The translations under genes were made by a program, and so were the position numbers. Positions 11,720 through 20,037 of a stretch of 64,000 nucleotides of DNA are shown here, piece after piece. The stretch is from Thermococcus siculi (GTDB lineage Archaea; Methanobacteriota_B; Thermococci; Thermococcales; Thermococcaceae): assembly GCF_002214505.1 (NCBI RefSeq), contig NZ_CP015103.1:496001-560000 (forward strand), read 5' to 3'. Position 1 is the stretch's first letter. Each line of letters opens with the position of its first letter. Below the pieces are notes generated by a model. It saw nothing but the letters and a program-made list of their open reading frames with translations, ran no database searches and was not told where the DNA came from.

Positions 11720-12016
11720 ATGGGATACCTTTTTGACATGCTCAGAGGGGAGTATGAAAACCTTGACGTGAAAGAGGTCTATTCGGCCAAGCTGGGTGAT
11801 ACAGACGTGGAGATACTGGAGGTCTCCTCGGGGGATGAGAAGTTCGTGGCGATGTTCCAGAGTGTCCCTGTCAAGGAGGATCTCTACAAGTGGTCGATAA
11901 TCATAACGAGCGCCCACAACACCAGAACCATAAAGGGAATGGACAGCCTGGACGGCATAAAGCTGGCCCTGAAGTCGAGCATAGACGCCATGGTGGCAGG
12001 AATGAGGGGGGAGTGA
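11720..12016 (+). CDS. small hypothetical protein
   Basis: A 98-residue soluble, acidic protein that I do not recognise. It is predicted to be alpha/beta (DVEILEVSSGDEKFVAMFQSVPV, then KWSIIITSAHNTRTIKG and a terminal helix). The start ATG 11720 follows GGTGATGGAC; the upstream frame to 11693 lies between TATA box and ribosome binding site and is not coding. It has its own promoter and is convergent with the DUF2118 gene (3-base gap). Confidence 0.65.
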   Translation: MGYLFDMLRGEYENLDVKEVYSAKLGDTDVEILEVSSGDEKFVAMFQSVPVKEDLYKWSIIITSAHNTRTIKGMDSLDGIKLALKSSIDAMVAGMRGE

Positions 12017-12019
12017 GGC

Positions 12020-12514
12020 TCACTCCTCGGGCAGGATGTAGTAGACGTAGTGGGGCCTGTTGGTTATCTCGTCGATGAAGACCACCGTTCCGGTCTTCGG
12101 GGGCTTTAGGTAGTGCACCTCCCCCTTCTTTGTGGTCACCGCAGCAAAGGCGTCTCCCCTTCTAACCCTGTTCCCGACGTTGGCTATTATCGTCTTGGTG
12201 TAGCCCTCCACCGGAAGGATTAACAGCTCGTCGCCCTTGCGGAGGTATATCCTGGTTCTCCCGTCGGGGAGGATCAGTATGGCATCCGTCAGCATCTTGC
12301 CCTCCATTCTGTCCACGTAGAGGTAGAAGCGGTCGTAGACTTCCTTGGCCAGAAACTCTGCCCTTTCCTTGTCCAGGAACTCGGGGAGTTCTTCCCCTTT
12401 TTTCAGCCACACTTCAACGTTACCTTGAATTACAACGCAGTCTCTGGTGACCGTTCTCCCCTCTAGGCACTCCCCGGCGTCGACTTCAACGTACAGCTTT
12501 GGCATCCTCTCCAT
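12020..12514 (-). CDS. DUF2118 family protein with biotinyl/lipoyl-like domain
   Basis: An archaeal DUF2118-type protein, 164 residues. The C-terminal half (VRRGDAFAAVTTKKGEV ... PKTGTVVFI) has the beta-hammerhead pattern of biotinyl/lipoyl domains, but the expected lysine hairpin (E-A/S-M-K-M) is absent, so post-translational attachment of a cofactor is not supported. The start ATG 12514 is preceded by GGTGGTGAAG; upstream residues to 12631 are not coding. It is divergent from the DUF4129/MoxR operon and shares the intergenic region with its promoter. Function unknown. Confidence 0.75.
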   Translation of the reverse strand: MERMPKLYVEVDAGECLEGRTVTRDCVVIQGNVEVWLKKGEELPEFLDKERAEFLAKEVYDRFYLYVDRMEGKMLTDAILILPDGRTRIYLRKGDELLILPVEGYTKTIIANVGNRVRRGDAFAAVTTKKGEVHYLKPPKTGTVVFIDEITNRPHYVYYILPEE

Positions 12515-12545
12515 CTTCACCACCACCTTTACCTCCGGGTAAACG

Positions 12546-12554
12546 CTTTTAAAC
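12546..12554 (+). promoter_or_regulatory. TATA box of the MoxR/DUF58 operon
   Basis: CTTTTAAAC lies 29 bases before the ATG at 12583, with no GGTG motif in between. The expected transcription start is only a few bases upstream of the ATG, so the first gene of this operon is probably translated from a very short or absent leader. Confidence 0.55.
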
Positions 12555-12582
12555 CTGCCCTCATTATTGTGTTCGATAAGAG

Positions 12583-13431
12583 ATGTCCACCAGGGTAAAA
12601 TTCGCGGCACTGTACGGACTGCTGTTTGCACTGATGACTCTTATGATGGGCTACAGCGTTAAGACCGGTGGGGTTAAGAAGAGTGCCGCCGAGTTCTCAG
12701 GGTTTCTCGTGATGGCGGTTGCCATCCTTTCAGCGATAATCCTCGTCCTGCTCTTCCTCAGCTGGAAGGATCCAACTGCCCGGGAAAAGTATGAGAGCAG
12801 CAAGCTCAGCTACCTCTTTGCCTGGCTCCTCGTGGGTATTGGTGTGAGGGGAATAATCCGGGTCATAAGACACTCCAGTATCGGAAAGCCCACCAATCTA
12901 ACTTTCAACTCCACCAACGCCTCCGTTAACGGGGGCGTGGTTCCCCCATCACCGGTTTACCACAACGACACCATTACCAACGCCACGTCCACCAACGTCC
13001 CATCGAACTACATCCTCTACGCCTCTCTTCTCCTCATCATTGCGGGCCTCTCATACTTCGCGATAGTTTACTACCGCGAGGCCCTCAAAAAGCGGGAGAG
13101 GAAGAGGATGCGCAAGAAGGCCCTGGACTTCGACAGAAAGGTGGAGGAACTCGGCCTTGAAATGTTCTCCGATCCGAGGGAGGCGGTCGTCGGCATCTAC
13201 AAGAACGCCGTCCTCTGGCTTAAGGTTCTTGGGATACCCTACAGGAAGAGCTGGACCCATTGGGAGCATGTGAGGAACGTCAACGTCTCCCTTCTCCGTG
13301 AGCCGTTCAAAGGCCTTACCCGGCTCTTCGAGAAGGCCAAGTACGCCCCAGAGAAGGTCACCTGGGAAGATGCCAAAACTGCCCTTGAGTTATACAGGAA
13401 GATGAGGGGTGCCCTGAATGAAGCTGCATAA
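12583..13431 (+). CDS. DUF4129-type membrane protein, first gene of MoxR operon
   Basis: A 282-residue membrane protein with four hydrophobic segments (about residues 5-25, 38-62, 75-98, 145-165). A Thr/Asn-rich loop (about 105-143) with several NxT/S sequons is probably extracellular. The cytoplasmic C-terminal helical domain carries the DUF4129-like pattern (VVGIYKNAVLWLKVLGIPYRKS and later helices ending YRKMRGALNEAA). In bacteria and archaea DUF4129 domains accompany transglutaminase-like proteins and MoxR/DUF58 genes; no transglutaminase is present here. It overlaps the next gene by 14 bases. Confidence 0.72.
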   Translation: MSTRVKFAALYGLLFALMTLMMGYSVKTGGVKKSAAEFSGFLVMAVAILSAIILVLLFLSWKDPTAREKYESSKLSYLFAWLLVGIGVRGIIRVIRHSSIGKPTNLTFNSTNASVNGGVVPPSPVYHNDTITNATSTNVPSNYILYASLLLIIAGLSYFAIVYYREALKKRERKRMRKKALDFDRKVEELGLEMFSDPREAVVGIYKNAVLWLKVLGIPYRKSWTHWEHVRNVNVSLLREPFKGLTRLFEKAKYAPEKVTWEDAKTALELYRKMRGALNEAA

Positions 13432-13849
13432 AGCGGTGGTTGTTATAGGCTCCGTCCTCCTGCTGGCAGCTGTGATGGCCGGTTCCTACATGGTCAGGTG
13501 GCTCGCCGTCCTTTTCCTCGGTGTATTCCTGGCATTCTTCCTCTTTGGGGTCGAGATAAAGGTCTCAATCCCCGTTCCAGAACTTAGAGCCAACGTTGAG
13601 AGGAAAACCGACGTCGATAGAACCGTGACCCTCATCCAGGAGGCCAAGACCGGGAAGGTGGCCCGTTCCCTCCTTGGGGAGAAGATAATCGACATCTACG
13701 CCACCATCTCTGACGATTACAACTCAACCCTTCACTCCCTCCGTTCCGAGCCGAACGAGGCTCTCAGGGTTTTGAACTCGGAGGGAGACTTCCTCGACAA
13801 CCTTGAGAAGGCCCTTAACATAGTGGAGGCTGATCTGAATGAAGATTGA
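13418..13849 (+). CDS. hypothetical membrane protein of the MoxR operon
   Basis: A 143-residue protein with two adjacent N-terminal hydrophobic segments (about 7-24 and 27-45) and a soluble, helical C-terminal domain of about 95 residues. Family not recognised. It overlaps the genes on both sides (14 bases upstream, 11 bases downstream), so translation is coupled within the operon. It may be a small subunit linking the MoxR ATPase to the membrane, which is inference from position. Confidence 0.7.
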   Translation: MKLHKAVVVIGSVLLLAAVMAGSYMVRWLAVLFLGVFLAFFLFGVEIKVSIPVPELRANVERKTDVDRTVTLIQEAKTGKVARSLLGEKIIDIYATISDDYNSTLHSLRSEPNEALRVLNSEGDFLDNLEKALNIVEADLNED

Positions 13850-14792
13850 GGAGATACACGAGAAGGGAAACGCCGTCCTGGCTGAGGTCGGCAAGGCCAT
13901 AGTCGGAAAGGAAGAGGTGTTGAAGCTTATCCTGACGACCATTCTGGCGGACGGCCACGTCCTGCTGGAGGACCTGCCAGGACTGGCGAAGACCCTCATG
14001 GCCAAGAGCTTCGCAAAGGCCCTGGGAGTCCAGTTCACCAGAGTTCAGTTCACGCCCGACCTGCTTCCCAGCGACATACTCGGCGTCAGCGTCTTCAACC
14101 AGAAAACCCTCGAGTTCGAGTTCAGGAAGGGCCCCGTCTTCACCAACGTCCTCCTCGCGGACGAGATAAACCGCGCCCCCCCGAAGACCCAGAGCGCCCT
14201 TTTGGAGGCCATGCAGGAGAGGCAGGTGACGGTTGAGGGGAACACGTACTCCCTTCCGAAGCCGTTCATAGTCATCGCCACGCAGAACCCCATAGAGCAG
14301 GAGGGAACCTACCCCCTCCCAGAGGCCCAGCTCGATCGCTTCCTCGTCAGACTCCGCGTCGGCTACCCCACCAAGGGTGAGGAGATAGAGATCCTCCGGA
14401 GGAGAATGGCCAGGAAGAAGGAGGAGGTTGACATACGGACCATACTGAACGCGGAGGAAGTCGTTGAGATGCAGAGAGCCATAGAGGACGTTTACGTCAG
14501 CGACGCCATACTGGAGTACATAACAGACATCGTCACCGCGACCAGGGAGGACAAGAGGGAGATAGACATAGGAGCCTCCCCGAGGGGTTCGCTTGCTCTG
14601 CTGAAGCTGTCGAGGGCCTACGCCGCTCTGGAAGGCAGGGACTACGTGATTCCTGACGACGTTAAGGCCGTCGCCGTTCCGGCTCTGAGCCACAGGCTCA
14701 TCCTCAAGCGCGAGCTGTGGTACACAAAGGTCAGCCAGGAGAGCATAATGGAGAAGCTCCTCGAGAGGGTTCCGGTTCCTAAATTCGAGTGA
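13839..14792 (+). CDS. MoxR family AAA+ ATPase
   Basis: A MoxR-type AAA+ chaperone ATPase, 317 residues. Walker A variant LPGLAKT (about 46-52), Walker B LLADEINRAPPKTQSALLEA (about 105-124), sensor 1 ATQNPIEQEGTYPLPEAQLD and a lid domain ending in PRGSLALLKLSRAYA are all readable. MoxR proteins typically fold or insert metal cofactors into von Willebrand-type partners; the DUF58 protein directly downstream is the usual partner. The gene overlaps its predecessor by 11 bases and is followed by the DUF58 gene nine bases later. Confidence 0.94.
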   Translation: MKIEEIHEKGNAVLAEVGKAIVGKEEVLKLILTTILADGHVLLEDLPGLAKTLMAKSFAKALGVQFTRVQFTPDLLPSDILGVSVFNQKTLEFEFRKGPVFTNVLLADEINRAPPKTQSALLEAMQERQVTVEGNTYSLPKPFIVIATQNPIEQEGTYPLPEAQLDRFLVRLRVGYPTKGEEIEILRRRMARKKEEVDIRTILNAEEVVEMQRAIEDVYVSDAILEYITDIVTATREDKREIDIGASPRGSLALLKLSRAYAALEGRDYVIPDDVKAVAVPALSHRLILKRELWYTKVSQESIMEKLLERVPVPKFE

Positions 14793-14801
14793 GGTGGAAA
14801 G

Positions 14802-16103
14802 GTGCAGGCAGCTCCCCCAATTCCGCCGGAGGGAACGGCGGCCTCGCAGGAGGAAAAGGCACCCGTAGAGGGCAAGATGCTGCCCACCGAGAAGACGGAG
14901 GAGCTGTTACTGGCCCTCTGGCTCCTCGTGCTGATAACCTTCCTTCTCCTCCGCTGGGAGCTGGTGTATCTCCTTCTTCCGGCCCTCTGGCTGCTCTTCG
15001 TAGCGGTTTTCTTCTTCAAGCCCAGGATGGACGTCCAGCTGGAGCGCGTCATTCCCCACAACCGCTTCCTTGAGGGGACGGAGCTGGAGATAGTTCTGAG
15101 GGTGAAGTCTAACGAGAGGATTCCGAGCCTGAAGATCAGAGAGGACCTCCCAGAGGGCCTTGAGCTTGTTGAAGGGCAGAGAGAATGGGTGGTCTCCCTC
15201 TCGAAGGGGCAAACCAGGGAGTTCCGCTACAAAGTCAGGGTGAAGCGTGGGATACACGAGTTCAACTGGGTCGAGCTAAGCTACCGCGACCCCTTCGGCT
15301 TCTTCCACTTCACTAAGAAGTTCGACCTCTACACCGAGCTGATAGGCGTTCCCATAATCGAGGACGTCCCAACGCCCTACTCGACGAAGGGAACCAAGAT
15401 AACCGTCGGCGCTCTCCCATCACCGAGGGTCGGAGAGGGTGTCGAGTTCCACGCCATAAGGGAGTACCAGCCAGGTGATCCTCTCAAGATAATCAACTGG
15501 AAGGCCACTGCTAGAACCGGCAGGATAATGGCCAACGAGTACGAGAGTGAGAGGAAGGTTGATGTGATATTCATCGTTGACGCCTCCTACACCGGCGAAC
15601 TCGTCTTCGACGACCTCGTCAGGGCCGCGGCTTCGCTCATGCTCAACGCCCTCAACAGCGGGACGAGCTTCGGCCTTCTTTTGGCGGAGGACGTTCCCCT
15701 CTGGGTCCGTCCGGACTACGGGAAGAGGCACTTCTTCAAGTGCATAGACTTCCTCAGCACGGCGAAACCTGACAAGAACAACATGATAGTCTATCAGGTC
15801 GAACACCTCATCCGCTCCCGCTTCCCGCCGAGGGCGCAGCTGGTCTACTTCTCACCGCTCCTAACCGAGGAAAGCAGGGAGGCCCTCAGGATAATGTCCG
15901 AGTTCGGCTACCGCGTTGCGGTGATAAGCCCCAACCCCTACACTGCGGTCGAGCCGAAGAGCCGCGAGGAGGAGTTAGCATTGAGGCTTCTCAACCTCCA
16001 GAGAAAGGCCGTTCTCAGGAAGATGGCGGGCTACGGCATCATAATAGACTGGGACGTCAGGAAGCCGCTGAAGGCAGCCATAGCCGAGGTGGTGAAGTTA
16101 TGA
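14802..16103 (+). CDS. DUF58 domain protein (MoxR partner)
   Basis: A 433-residue membrane-anchored DUF58 protein. After a Pro/Glu-rich N-terminus come two hydrophobic segments (about 45-80), a beta-rich domain, and the DUF58 core YQPGDPLKIINWKATAR (about 224-240). Downstream the sequence DVIFIVDASYTGELVFDDL fits a vWA-like fold, with Asp residues for a MIDAS-like site. GTG 14802 is used, with GAGGTGG at the correct spacing. The stop overlaps the ATG of the next gene. Partnering with the MoxR ATPase is well supported by general family context. Confidence 0.92.
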   Translation: MQAAPPIPPEGTAASQEEKAPVEGKMLPTEKTEELLLALWLLVLITFLLLRWELVYLLLPALWLLFVAVFFFKPRMDVQLERVIPHNRFLEGTELEIVLRVKSNERIPSLKIREDLPEGLELVEGQREWVVSLSKGQTREFRYKVRVKRGIHEFNWVELSYRDPFGFFHFTKKFDLYTELIGVPIIEDVPTPYSTKGTKITVGALPSPRVGEGVEFHAIREYQPGDPLKIINWKATARTGRIMANEYESERKVDVIFIVDASYTGELVFDDLVRAAASLMLNALNSGTSFGLLLAEDVPLWVRPDYGKRHFFKCIDFLSTAKPDKNNMIVYQVEHLIRSRFPPRAQLVYFSPLLTEESREALRIMSEFGYRVAVISPNPYTAVEPKSREEELALRLLNLQRKAVLRKMAGYGIIIDWDVRKPLKAAIAEVVKL

Positions 16104-16522
16104 GGATACGGCGCCGTCTCTACTCCCTAGTTGCTTTAGTTCTCCTCTTCGTCCTCCTTGCCAGGATGGACTACAGGACGCTCCTCCTTCTTCCGCTTGG
16201 ACTGATGGCCATTCAGTGGTACTTCATAGGGACGCTCTTTCTCGTTTCCGTTGGCGCTTTCCTTGTCTACACCCGCACAGGCGGACTCTACGGCCTCTCG
16301 GTCATGACCCTAACCGTCCTCGCCATCGAGATGGGTTACCTTGACAGGGAGAGGGCGCCGAGGGAGCACTACGCGATACTCATCGCGGCCGTTCTACTGG
16401 CATACCCCACCTACCTGCTGATGGCCTCGCTTTCTCCCCTCCTGCCGAGGCTCGAGGTTACCGCCCTCGCGGCACTCCTGCTCGTGGTGCTCTACCTCTT
16501 CGCGAGGCTGGCGACGGATTAG
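16100..16522 (+). CDS. small polytopic membrane protein closing the MoxR operon
   Basis: A 140-residue, very hydrophobic protein with five probable membrane segments and few charged residues; I do not recognise a family. It starts within the DUF58 stop (ATGA overlap), so it belongs to the operon. Its last four bases overlap the convergent PfkB kinase gene. Confidence 0.7.
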   Translation: MRIRRRLYSLVALVLLFVLLARMDYRTLLLLPLGLMAIQWYFIGTLFLVSVGAFLVYTRTGGLYGLSVMTLTVLAIEMGYLDRERAPREHYAILIAAVLLAYPTYLLMASLSPLLPRLEVTALAALLLVVLYLFARLATD

Positions 16523-17352
16523 ATGCTCCAGCTCCCCCATTTCTTTAGAACTTCCCTCGCCCTCTCGAGGCCGAGCCTGACGCACTCCTCTATGGGCCTG
16601 CCCCTCGAATAGCCTGCGAGAAAGCCGCCGGCGAACGCGTCCCCTGCGCCGGTTGGGTCGACTATCTCCTCAGGACTTATCGGAAGGGCGGGGAACTCCT
16701 TAAAGGAACCGTCGTAGAGCAGAACACCTCTCTCGCCGCGCGTTATCACGACGAGTTTCGCACCCCACCCGTGGAGAACCTCTGCCGCTTCCTCAACTGT
16801 TTTTGCCTTTGTTATCGTGAGGGCTTCCCTCTCGTTCGGGAAGAGCACCTCGACGCGGGATACTATCTCCCTCATGAGACCGGTTCTGTTCCTGTAGTCC
16901 TCCATGTAGGTCGGGTTGAAGTCGAGGCTTACCCTCTTTCCCTCGAGCCTTTTTAGAGCTTTCAACTGCTCCTCCGGGGGAATCGGGGCTATGTGGAAGA
17001 TTTCGGCGTCAAAGTACTCCTCCGGAATCGGGGTCTCGCCCATCTCTTGAGCGACGCCCATGTCAACGGGCGCATCGACGCTCCCGTCCTCGTGGTATAT
17101 CATGTAGATGTGTATCGTCTTGCCCGGGAGGATGTGAACCCCCCTCACGTCAAGAACCGAGGACAGCTTCTGAAGCCACTCCTCCGGAAAGTCTTCCCCT
17201 ACTTTCGTGACCAGACCCACCCTTGCACCCGCTAAAGCGGCGGAGGTTGCAACGGCGGCCGCCGCGCCACCGGGGAGGAGGGTCTCCTCTTTTCCGGGAA
17301 ACCTTATGTGATCGATTGAAACGTGGCCAAGGACTGCAAGGTCAAACATCAT
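16519..17352 (-). CDS. PfkB/ribokinase family carbohydrate or nucleoside kinase
   Basis: A sugar or nucleoside kinase of the PfkB family, 277 residues. The N-terminal substrate-side motif LLPGGAAAAVATSAALAGA and the C-terminal signature DPTGAGDAFAGGFLAGY, with the catalytic Asp of GAGD, are intact. Length is slightly shorter than bacterial ribokinases and typical of archaeal members. ATG 17352 is chosen, four bases after GGTGAT. The substrate cannot be assigned; neighbours give no clue. It is divergent from the M32 carboxypeptidase. Confidence 0.9.
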   Translation of the reverse strand: MMFDLAVLGHVSIDHIRFPGKEETLLPGGAAAAVATSAALAGARVGLVTKVGEDFPEEWLQKLSSVLDVRGVHILPGKTIHIYMIYHEDGSVDAPVDMGVAQEMGETPIPEEYFDAEIFHIAPIPPEEQLKALKRLEGKRVSLDFNPTYMEDYRNRTGLMREIVSRVEVLFPNEREALTITKAKTVEEAAEVLHGWGAKLVVITRGERGVLLYDGSFKEFPALPISPEEIVDPTGAGDAFAGGFLAGYSRGRPIEECVRLGLERAREVLKKWGSWSI

Positions 17353-17507
17353 CTTCATCACCGCGATAGTTTTAATGGAGTTTGCGCGGCCCTTTAAGCC
17401 GTTTCCGGTTGGAGTAATCGGTTTCTACCCTCACGTTTAGATGCCCATCGAAAAGATTAAAAGAGCCGGGCGAGAAATTTTATCCAAAAGAAAAAGGGGT
17501 GGTTTCC

Positions 17508-19004
17508 ATGGAGAGTGTCTTCCAGAACGAGACGATAAAGGCCATTCTTGAGAAGTACCGCAGGATATGGGCAATTGGCCACGCCCAGAGCGTCCTTGGC
17601 TGGGATATGGAGGTCAACATGCCGAGGGAGGGAATCCTTGAGAGGAGCGTCGCCCAGGGCGAGCTTTCTGTTCTCTCCCAGGAGTTCCTCCTCAAGCCCG
17701 ACTTCATAGAGCTGGTCGAGAAGGCCAAGGGCATCGAAGACCTCAATGAGTACGAGAGGGGAGTAGTTAGGGTTCTCGACCGCTCGATAAGGATAAGCAG
17801 GTCCTTCCCGCCGGAGTTCCTCAGGGAGATGAGCGAGGTAACGAGTCAGGCAACCAAGGCCTGGGAGGAGGCCAAGAGGAGCGACGACTACTCCAAGTTC
17901 GAACCCTGGCTCGACAAAATCATTGACCTTGCCAAGCGCGCGGCCGACTACCTCGGTTACGAGGACGAACCCTACGATGCACTCCTCGACCTCTTTGAGG
18001 AGGGTCTCACCACCAGAGAAGTCGAGGGGATGTTCGACAAGCTCGAAAAGGAGCTGAAGCCCCTCGTTGAGAAGATAATGGAGGAGGGCAAGGTTCCCAG
18101 CGAGCACCCGCTCGAGAAGGAGAGCTATGAGAAAGAGCAGATGGAGAGGGTCAACCTCTGGATCCTCGAAAAGTTCGGCTACCCGCTCGGCACCCGCGCG
18201 AGGCTCGACGTCTCGGCCCATCCCTTCACGACCGAGTTCGGCATAAGGGACGTCAGGATAACCACCAGGTACGAGGGCTACGACTTCAGAAGGACCATCC
18301 TCAGCACCGTCCACGAGTTCGGGCATGCCCTCTACGAGCTTCAGCAGGACGAGCGCTTCATGTTTAGCCCGATAGCCGGCGGCGTTTCCCTCGGAATCCA
18401 CGAGAGCCAGAGCCGCTTCTGGGAGAACATCGTTGGAAGGAGTATGGAGTTCGCCGGGTTGATACACCCCGTCCTCAGGGAGAACCTGCCCTTCATGGCG
18501 AACTACACGCCGGAGGATGTTTACCTCTACTTCAACATGGTCCGCCCGGACTTCATCAGGACTGAATCCGACGTGGTCACCTACAACTTCCACATACTCC
18601 TGCGCTTCAAGCTGGAGAGGATGATGCTCAACGAAGGAGTTAAGGCCAGGGATTTACCGGAGCTCTGGAACGACGAGATGGAGAGCCTCCTCGGCATAAG
18701 GCCGAAGAGCTACGCCGAGGGAATACTCCAGGACATCCACTGGGCGCATGGAACAATCGGCTACTTCCCGACCTACAGCATAGGAACGCTCCTCGCGGCC
18801 CAGTTCTACTACCACATGAAGAAGGACCTGAACGTCGAGGAGCACATAGCTAAAGCTGACTTCGAGCCGATAAAGGCCTGGCTCCGCGAGAGGGTGCACC
18901 GCTACGGAAGCATCTACCCGCCGAAGGAGCTCCTCAAGAAGTCAATAGGCGAGGAGCTGAACCCGGACTACTTCATAAAGTGGGTGAAGGAGAGGTATCT
19001 GTGA
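17508..19004 (+). CDS. M32 family metallocarboxypeptidase (carboxypeptidase Taq type)
   Basis: A zinc carboxypeptidase removing C-terminal residues from peptides, 498 residues, the normal length for this family. The metal motif HEFGH is at about 269-273, and the downstream ESQSRFWENIVG segment supplies the third ligand region. The family motif for substrate positioning (HPFTTEFGIRDVRITTRY) lies just upstream. ATG 17508 follows GGTGGTTTCC. A TATA-like AATTTTATCC around 17476 provides its promoter. Likely role is cytosolic peptide turnover in a peptide-fermenting hyperthermophile. Confidence 0.95.
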   Translation: MESVFQNETIKAILEKYRRIWAIGHAQSVLGWDMEVNMPREGILERSVAQGELSVLSQEFLLKPDFIELVEKAKGIEDLNEYERGVVRVLDRSIRISRSFPPEFLREMSEVTSQATKAWEEAKRSDDYSKFEPWLDKIIDLAKRAADYLGYEDEPYDALLDLFEEGLTTREVEGMFDKLEKELKPLVEKIMEEGKVPSEHPLEKESYEKEQMERVNLWILEKFGYPLGTRARLDVSAHPFTTEFGIRDVRITTRYEGYDFRRTILSTVHEFGHALYELQQDERFMFSPIAGGVSLGIHESQSRFWENIVGRSMEFAGLIHPVLRENLPFMANYTPEDVYLYFNMVRPDFIRTESDVVTYNFHILLRFKLERMMLNEGVKARDLPELWNDEMESLLGIRPKSYAEGILQDIHWAHGTIGYFPTYSIGTLLAAQFYYHMKKDLNVEEHIAKADFEPIKAWLRERVHRYGSIYPPKELLKKSIGEELNPDYFIKWVKERYL

Positions 19005-19057
19005 TTTCTTTTTCTCCTCAGTTTCCTTTCCAGAATGTTTTTAGTTGCAGAATAATG

Positions 19058-19080
19058 CTTAAATATGATGCATGCATTCA
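19058..19080 (+). promoter_or_regulatory. TATA box and overlapping palindrome before vapBC
   Basis: CTTAAATAT (19058-19066) is the TATA box. The perfect 10-base palindrome ATGCATGCAT (19068-19077), set in TGATGCATGCATTCA, lies just downstream and ahead of the antitoxin start, a natural place for autorepression by the VapBC complex. Binding is inferred. Confidence 0.45.
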
Positions 19081-19097
19081 ATGTATTGGTGATGTCA

Positions 19098-19334
19098 ATG
19101 GTTAAGACCATCACGATATCCGATGACGTTTACAAAGAACTGCTTCGCATCAAGGGCGATAAATCCTTCAGCGAGCTGTTCCGAGAACTCCTAAGGGAAA
19201 GAAAGGGTAACGCCGATGCCCTGAGGCACATAGCTGGAATCCTCGATGAGGAAGAGTATAAAGAGTCTAAAAAGCGCATCAAGGAACTTGAGGAGGCGTT
19301 CGAGGAATGGGGGCAGTCCTTGATACAAATGTGA
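19098..19334 (+). CDS. vapB: VapB-type antitoxin (DUF217 family)
   Basis: A 78-residue antitoxin with the archaeal VapB/DUF217 N-terminus VKTITISDDVYKELLRIKG and a following SFSELFRELLRER helix; the C-terminal acidic helix (EEYKESKKRIKELEEAFEEW) would wrap the toxin. ATG 19098 is four bases after GGTGAT; the upstream in-frame ATGs at 19065 and 19068 lie in the promoter palindrome. The gene overlaps the toxin by 28 bases, typical of coupled toxin-antitoxin pairs. Confidence 0.9.
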   Translation: MVKTITISDDVYKELLRIKGDKSFSELFRELLRERKGNADALRHIAGILDEEEYKESKKRIKELEEAFEEWGQSLIQM

Positions 19335-19675
19335 TTATCGAGATTGCCAGAAACGAAGAACTGCTCGATGCAGTCCTTAAACTGGACAACACATTCTACG
19401 TAACTTCAATAACTCGCTTTGAACTCCTTGTAGGTCTCCCGAGGAAGGAGGAGCTTATATGGCTGGATTCTCTTATCGAACTTCCATTTGACAGGAAATC
19501 CGCGGAAGTTGCCGCGTACCTCCACAAAAAGCTGAGGGAAAAGGGGAAGCCAATGGCTTTACGGGATCTCTTCATAGGCGCCGTCTCCCTGGCTAATGAT
19601 CTGCCTTTAATAACCCTCGACGGGGATTTTGAGGCGTTGCGGGACTTCGGGCTCAGGGTGGAGCTGATCAGGTGA
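19307..19675 (+). CDS. vapC: VapC-type PIN domain ribonuclease toxin
   Basis: A 122-residue PIN domain toxin. The acidic catalytic residues are visible: Asp6 in AVLDTNV, Glu38 in TRFELLVG, Asp of ALRDLFIG and Asp in TLDGDF, so the nuclease site appears intact. VapC proteins cleave tRNA or rRNA when freed from VapB. The gene starts inside vapB and its end overlaps the convergent ASCH gene by eight bases. Confidence 0.9.
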   Translation: MGAVLDTNVIIEIARNEELLDAVLKLDNTFYVTSITRFELLVGLPRKEELIWLDSLIELPFDRKSAEVAAYLHKKLREKGKPMALRDLFIGAVSLANDLPLITLDGDFEALRDFGLRVELIR

Positions 19676-20018
19676 GCGGCTCCCCGACCCATCCAACCGG
19701 CTCGACCTCTATGGCGGCGACGCCGTACTTCCTCTCCTTCTCCTCGGAATAGAAGCGCCTGTAAACCTCAACCCCCTCATCGATGCTCCCAACTCCCGGC
19801 AGAACGTTCTCAAGTCCCTCCTTCTCCAGCATCTCCCTGAAGGAGGAGTAGACCCTGACGTCCTTCACCACACACATAAGCTTGTTCTCAAAGATTATGG
19901 TGTCCCCGGGCCTTATCCCCTGCCTCTTCTCGTCGTAGAGTCTACCCTCAATCCTCTTTCTCCCCTCGGCTATCGCCCTCAGGTACTCCTCCTGGAGGCC
20001 CATTCTCCACGTCGCCAT
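19668..20018 (-). CDS. ASCH domain protein
   Basis: A 116-residue protein with the ASCH fold, a PUA-like RNA-binding module. The N-terminal IAEGRKRIEGRLYDEKR, the central GDTIIFE and KDVRVYSSFREMLEKEGLENVLPG segments are the recurring family elements. Proposed roles for the family include RNA binding in translation regulation; some members hydrolyse acetylated nucleosides. ATG 20018 follows GGTGATCGA. It is downstream of nothing on this strand except the gap to the reductase gene, so it may have its own promoter. Confidence 0.85.
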   Translation of the reverse strand: MATWRMGLQEEYLRAIAEGRKRIEGRLYDEKRQGIRPGDTIIFENKLMCVVKDVRVYSSFREMLEKEGLENVLPGVGSIDEGVEVYRRFYSEEKERKYGVAAIEVEPVGWVGEPLT

Positions 20019-20037
20019 TCGATCACCCCTGCGGTTT

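Noticed and set aside
17457-18593. Long antisense frame over the M32 carboxypeptidase
   Set aside because: Mirror of the strongly biased sense gene; lacks domain features.
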